DNA of 14,970 nucleotides. It comes from Acidobacteriaceae bacterium. Lineage in GTDB: Bacteria; Acidobacteriota; Terriglobia; Terriglobales; Acidobacteriaceae. The notes under the pieces are model-generated. The model ran no database searches, was not told the origin of the DNA, and worked only from the letters and a program-made list of their open reading frames with translations. Each line of letters begins with the position of its first letter. The stretch's first letter is position 1. The stretch spans positions 1 to 14,970 of the forward strand of contig JASIJX010000227.1 of NCBI GenBank assembly GCA_030049955.1. Reading direction: 5' to 3'. The position numbers and the translations under genes are program-made. Positions 13,338-14,970 of this stretch are shown piece by piece.

Positions 13338-13595
13338 GTGCTGAAGAAAAAAGACTTTGATGACAAAAGAGAAATCTCGATCTTTGACGAAGCATTGATT
13401 TTCAATCGAGACGATTATTGGCAGTTCAGGATGTACTTGCCGACAGAGAAGAGGTACATCCAACAGTCACTAAAGACAAGGAACAAGGCAATTGCCATTG
13501 AGAAGGGCAAAGACCTATTCCACGACATTCGTGCAGAGGTCCGCAATGGCAAGAAGCTGTTTTCAATGACCACAAAGGATGCTGTCACTGCATAG
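13338..13595 (+). pseudogene. Tyrosine integrase, N-terminal fragment
   Basis: The 85-residue product resembles only the N-terminal arm/entry segment of phage-type tyrosine integrases: DDYWQFRMYLPTEKRYIQQS, then LKTRNKAIAIEKGKDLFHDI and GKKLFSMTTKDAV. Such enzymes normally run to about 350-450 residues and carry the catalytic R-H-R-Y in the C-terminal half. Here a TAG follows at the point where the core-binding domain would begin, and no integrase-like sequence continues downstream in any frame. The rest was therefore removed by deletion or recombination rather than by a point mutation. The GTG start has a weak AAAGGT upstream. Composition is much more AT-rich than the flanking genes. A short expressed protein with only DNA-binding activity cannot be excluded. 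Confidence 0.65.
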
Positions 13596-13685
13596 GGGGT
13601 CATTCGACCGGAGCGGTCAATAACGACAAGACGGCTTTGTAAGGCACCGATCCAACGGGCCGTCGCGATTTCAGTTCGGGCGGAT

Positions 13686-13691
13686 TACACT
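13686..13691 (+). promoter_or_regulatory. Candidate -10 (TACACT) of the VOC gene, leaderless
   Basis: TACACT ends 6 nt before the ATG at 13698 and no ribosome site intervenes. It is identical to the hexamer before the MgtE-like gene at 3106-3111. No clear -35 is seen. Confidence 0.4.
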
Positions 13692-13697
13692 TGCTGC

Positions 13698-14081
13698 ATG
13701 TCGGATATCCTGCGGTCATCCGCTCCGTGGCTGTTTGTTCGAGACAGCCGCAAAGCCGTTGAGTTCTATAAGGACGCATTTGGTGCAGTCGAGACGTATC
13801 GGCATGAGGGCCGGGAAGGAATCGTAGCACGGCTCTCCATCGGCAGTTCGGAGTTCTGGGTGAGCGATGAATCTCCAGAGCAGGGAAACTTCAGTCCAGA
13901 GACTCTCAAAGGAACCAGTTTCCGCGTTCTTATCACCGATCCCGCCCCGGATACCTCATTTGCGCGGGCGTGCGCTGCCGGCGCTGAAGTGGTCCACGCG
14001 GTTGTGGAAGGCCATGGCTGGCGGGTTGGTCGTGTCGTGGATCCCTTCGGTCACCACTGGGAGATTGGTCGACAGATCTGA
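13698..14081 (+). CDS. VOC-superfamily (glyoxalase/bleomycin-resistance-like) protein
   Basis: This 127-residue protein has the vicinal-oxygen-chelate fold: SSAPWLFVRDSRKAVEFYKDAFGA (7-30) gives the first strand and helix, SSEFWVSDES (50-59) an inner strand, and VVDPFGHHWEIG (113-124) the C-terminal signature. E122 in HHWEIG is the usual C-terminal metal-ligand position. It is closest in feel to the PhnB-like subgroup. Members are dioxygenases, isomerases, antibiotic-binding proteins or uncharacterised, so no reaction is assigned. It is intact and has GC-rich codon use similar to the chromosome, unlike the AT-rich stretches on both sides. It may be cargo or native DNA between two remnants. 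Start chosen at the ATG next to the TACACT box. Confidence 0.8.
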   Translation: MSDILRSSAPWLFVRDSRKAVEFYKDAFGAVETYRHEGREGIVARLSIGSSEFWVSDESPEQGNFSPETLKGTSFRVLITDPAPDTSFARACAAGAEVVHAVVEGHGWRVGRVVDPFGHHWEIGRQI

Positions 14082-14479
14082 TGCGGGCGTCGCAGATTAC
14101 TAGCAATAAACGCGCAAGGCTCTACGAAAGGGATTGTTATCTGGATGGTCGGCCACTCTTCCCTATTCCCTTTGTTCGCCTGCCAGTGACAGAAAGCAGT
14201 TTACTCCCGCTTTATCGAGCGTCTTTTGACGGAAGGATATCCAAGTCTAGCGGTATCAAATCAGCACGATGTCGCACATCCACCAAGCAAACAAACAACA
14301 CGTTCGCCGAAGACGTGGTAAATGAAACAGCAACAGAAGCTGTCAAAAGGTTAGACAGCGTCAAATATTTCACTGATAACAAAAGCCTTGGATTCCATCT
14401 TTTCGCCCCAAAATCTTCGACAAATGTTATACGAAATTATTTTCGGCGTGAATCACCAATAAAGACGCGGGTTCCGTAG
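14081..14479 (+). CDS. Unrecognised ORF in an AT-rich stretch, doubtful
   Basis: An ORF of 132 codons overlaps the VOC stop by one base (TGATG). The product is basic, has no signal peptide, membrane helix or recognisable domain, and uses many AT-ending codons (aaa, aca, aat, tta) in contrast to the neighbouring genes. No ribosome site is obvious beyond translational coupling to the VOC gene. It may be a chance ORF in decayed island DNA. If it is not a gene, 14082-14527 holds nothing else I can identify apart from the weak att-like match near 14492. Confidence 0.2.
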   Translation: MRASQITSNKRARLYERDCYLDGRPLFPIPFVRLPVTESSLLPLYRASFDGRISKSSGIKSARCRTSTKQTNNTFAEDVVNETATEAVKRLDSVKYFTDNKSLGFHLFAPKSSTNVIRNYFRRESPIKTRVP

Positions 14480-14489
14480 CCGTACATTA

Positions 14490-14506
14490 TGGAGTGGGGA
14501 CGAGGC
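14490..14506. other. Candidate attR, weak
   Basis: GAGTGGGGACGAGG (14492-14505) resembles GAGTGGGAGTAGG at the guaA 3' end with a one-base insertion and two mismatches. It lies where chromosomal-type sequence resumes before the glycosylase gene. The exact match is only 7 bp, so chance is a real possibility. Confidence 0.2.
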
Positions 14507-14527
14507 ATGCGGCAAACTAGGCTCTGA

Positions 14528-14970
14528 TTATTCGTTGAGCGACTTTGGACCACTGACGAACGGACTGTTGCGAAGATAAAATCGCAAGAGCCGGTGCGCA
14601 TCCTTTGTAATGCCGATCCTCATGCTCTGCCCGATTTCGCCGGGTTCCTCATCACCGTGCGCCAGCCACAGAGGACCTTTCCGGCACAGATCGAGCCCGT
14701 CAAGCCGGCGATCAATAATCCGCAGTGCTTGAGCGAGCCTTCCGGGTCCGCGCGCCAGGTCGCGCACACGCTCGATGCTGCGATTTCGCTGCATGATCTG
14801 AATGCCATCCAGCGGCTCAAGCGCCCTTATGAGGACGCCGGATCCGATCCCGGGCAAATCGCTCGATACATTCAGCATGTATGAGATGCCGTAGGCGAGA
14901 TAGATATAGGCATGCCCCCGCTCAAGAAAGAGCGAACGATTACGCGGGGTCATTCCCCGGTAACCATGCC
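14528..14970 (-). CDS. 3-methyladenine DNA glycosylase (AAG/MPG family), 5' end beyond the window
   Basis: This is the C-terminal part of an AAG-type base excision repair enzyme that removes alkylated purines such as 3-methyladenine from DNA. An ATG at 14953 is not the true start: the frame stays open to the window edge and the residues before it (HGYRG) continue the family motif HxYRGxTPRN. About 147 of some 190-200 residues are visible. Seen motifs are TPRNRSLF, GHAYIYLAYGISYMLNVSS (with the conserved Tyr and Asn of the base-binding pocket), VLIRALEPLDGI, ARGPGRLAQAL and the C-terminal NSPFVSGPKS. The catalytic Glu of the ETEAY-type motif lies outside the window and cannot be checked. The stop is at 14528, just beyond the AT-rich segment. 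Confidence 0.9.
   Translation of the reverse strand, partial: HGYRGMTPRNRSLFLERGHAYIYLAYGISYMLNVSSDLPGIGSGVLIRALEPLDGIQIMQRNRSIERVRDLARGPGRLAQALRIIDRRLDGLDLCRKGPLWLAHGDEEPGEIGQSMRIGITKDAHRLLRFYLRNSPFVSGPKSLNE

Noticed and set aside
13600..13830. 76-codon minus-strand ORF overlapping the VOC gene start
   Set aside because: It has no domain and overlaps a well-supported VOC N-terminus and its TACACT box.

Overview
The window looks like chromosomal DNA of a heterotrophic Acidobacteriota, probably class Terriglobia. This is inferred from GC-rich coding sequence, a secreted M13 peptidase, a Tat-exported GH172 (DUF2961) hydrolase, a CE8 pectinesterase, lactonase-type beta-propeller lipoproteins and a stand-alone MgtE-N/CBS protein. 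No rRNA, tRNA or CRISPR array is visible.

Layout. (1) 1-3097: a divergent Nramp-type metal transporter cut by the left edge (minus), a Tat-exported GH172-family hydrolase (plus) and a soluble PRC-barrel/MgtE-N/CBS protein (minus). The last resembles the cytosolic gate of a magnesium channel without the channel. (2) 3188-7407: three tandem paralogous lipoproteins (minus), each about 400-450 residues, beta-propeller, with the lipidated Cys at residue 26. At least two have a recognisable promoter of their own. (3) 7652-11024: divergent genes for a secreted M13 metallopeptidase (minus) and a secreted pectinesterase (plus), separated by a 259-bp region with two strong hairpins. (4) 11046-13182: a four-helix DUF1772 membrane protein (minus), divergent from guaA, which encodes GMP synthase (plus). 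(5) 13183-14527: an AT-rich, gene-poor stretch directly after the guaA stop codon, holding an N-terminal fragment of a tyrosine integrase, inverted repeats, a VOC-family protein and an unrecognised ORF. The 3' end of guaA is a known island insertion hotspot, so this reads as the scar of a decayed island. (6) 14528-14970: a 3-methyladenine DNA glycosylase (AAG/MPG family, minus) cut by the right edge.

How the genes may work together. The GH172 protein, pectinesterase and M13 peptidase are all exported and fit degradation of polysaccharide and protein outside the cytoplasm. The Nramp-like transporter and the MgtE-like protein are plausibly a split magnesium transport and sensing pair. The propeller lipoproteins probably act at the cell envelope, with unknown ligand or substrate. 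The most interesting points are the Nramp variant (DPGN replaced by DSGG) near an MgtE sensor that lacks its channel, the propeller array with shared upstream motifs, and the guaA-adjacent integrase remnant with interlocking inverted repeats. Several genes (the MgtE-like gene, the pectinesterase gene, guaA and the VOC gene) have a -10-like hexamer 5-8 nt before the start codon and no Shine-Dalgarno sequence, which suggests leaderless transcripts.
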